This document shows, in pieces, positions 63,763-64,000 of a DNA stretch of 64,000 nucleotides (position 1 is its first letter; each line of letters begins with the position of its first letter). The notes beneath the pieces are model-generated. The model saw only the letters and a list, made by a program, of their open reading frames with translations. It was not told where the DNA came from and made no database searches. The stretch is taken from the NCBI RefSeq assembly GCF_003111605.1, contig NZ_MZGU01000002.1, positions 124,001-188,000 on the forward strand, given 5' to 3'. The translations under genes and the position numbers were made by a program. This DNA comes from Methanobrevibacter woesei (GTDB lineage: Archaea; Methanobacteriota; Methanobacteria; Methanobacteriales; Methanobacteriaceae).

Positions 63763-64000
63763 TCACTCTTCCGCATGCCTATTAAATATTTTAGCTATTC
63801 TTCCTAAAACTCTTGATGCTCCAGGTTGATCTATGCCTTGAATAGTTAAAATAGCTATAATCATACCAACAATAAACATTTCTGGGGTTATACCCACAAA
63901 TGAAGCAATAAATAAAATCACAGTCATAGTTAATGAACCAATAGTACCTGCATAACCTGGGTCTGCACATAAACGGTTACCTATGAAAACTAGAAATGCT
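63763..64000 (-). CDS. ehaB: Energy-converting hydrogenase A subunit B, C-terminal part
   Basis: The last 78 codons of a gene that enters from beyond the right edge, ending in TGA at 63763-63765. The visible part has [20 protein letters not shown], two hydrophobic segments ([11 protein letters not shown] and [13 protein letters not shown]) and [20 protein letters not shown]. The position just before EhaC identifies it as EhaB; ehaA would lie further right. The conclusion is positional. Confidence 0.7.
   Translation of the reverse strand, partial: AFLVFIGNRLCADPGYAGTIGSLTMTVILFIASFVGITPEMFIVGMIIAILTIQGIDQPGASRVLGRIAKIFNRHAEE

Noticed and set aside
63258-63785. 175-codon frame opposite ehaD and ehaC
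   Set aside because: The largest antisense frame, but it covers two overlapping eha genes and translates to Asn/Lys/Ile-rich sequence without domains.

Overview
The window is a gene-dense, AT-rich (by eye about 30% GC) archaeal chromosome segment from a hydrogenotrophic methanogen of the Methanobacteriales, most likely a Methanobrevibacter-type gut or rumen species. The evidence is an eha energy-converting hydrogenase A operon, formylmethanofuran:H4MPT formyltransferase, CofC for coenzyme F420, the archaeal mevalonate enzymes, archaeosine tRNA-guanine transglycosylase, ribosomal proteins S8e and L15e, SRP19, and Shine-Dalgarno motifs of the AGGTGAT/GGAGGT type. No prophage, insertion sequence, CRISPR array or rRNA was seen.

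Layout. 1-7 kb: an edge-truncated zinc-ribbon gene, cobyric acid synthase, a DUF2207/LemA membrane pair, and HMG-CoA synthase with thiolase. 7-14 kb: two tRNA-Gly genes, a flippase, a methyltransferase, archaeosine transglycosylase facing an MnmC-like methyltransferase, then a GT2 and an FkbM methyltransferase. 14-19 kb: glmS, SUMT, purQ, purS, purC. 19-23 kb: a glycan module of GT2, LicD, an IspD/TarI-like cytidylyltransferase and a GpsA-like dehydrogenase. 23-31 kb: an M48 peptidase with zinc ribbons, hemD, GT2, UDP-galactopyranose mutase, SRP19, a DHH nuclease, a winged-helix regulator and a DEAD-box helicase. 31-40 kb: a solo Cas4-like nuclease, an RDD protein, hypE, a DUF2142 protein, S8e, proS, cofC, thiD and a SsuBC-type ABC pair. 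40-49 kb: a metal P-type ATPase with a small DUF6110-like partner behind iron-repressor-type operators, a CPBP protease, a carboxymuconolactone-decarboxylase-fold protein, a COG1325-type RNA-binding protein, L15e, a GT4 and two orphan Opp-type ATPases. 49-64 kb (minus strand): the eha operon from ehaB (cut by the window edge) to ehaR, continuing into ftr, a PfkB kinase, a polyferredoxin, a CBS protein and an epimerase.

How the genes work together. The Eha complex uses the ion gradient to drive H2-dependent ferredoxin reduction. EhaP, EhaQ and the extra polyferredoxin can carry those electrons to the first step of CO2 reduction, and Ftr performs the next step. Glycan genes (GT2 x3, Glf, GlmS, epimerase, LicD, flippase, GT4) are scattered between housekeeping genes and probably build pseudomurein or surface glycan. 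SUMT, HemD and CobQ belong to tetrapyrrole and cobamide synthesis.

The most exciting items are (1) the DUF6110-like plus P1B-ATPase operon with TTAGG-N4-CCTAA operators, which resembles the fezA-fezB core of bacterial ferrosome (iron organelle) loci; (2) a CDP-alditol/LicD (fukutin-like) phosphodiester module; and (3) a recurring arrangement in which terminator-like hairpins on the minus strand contain the stop codon of the gene they end.
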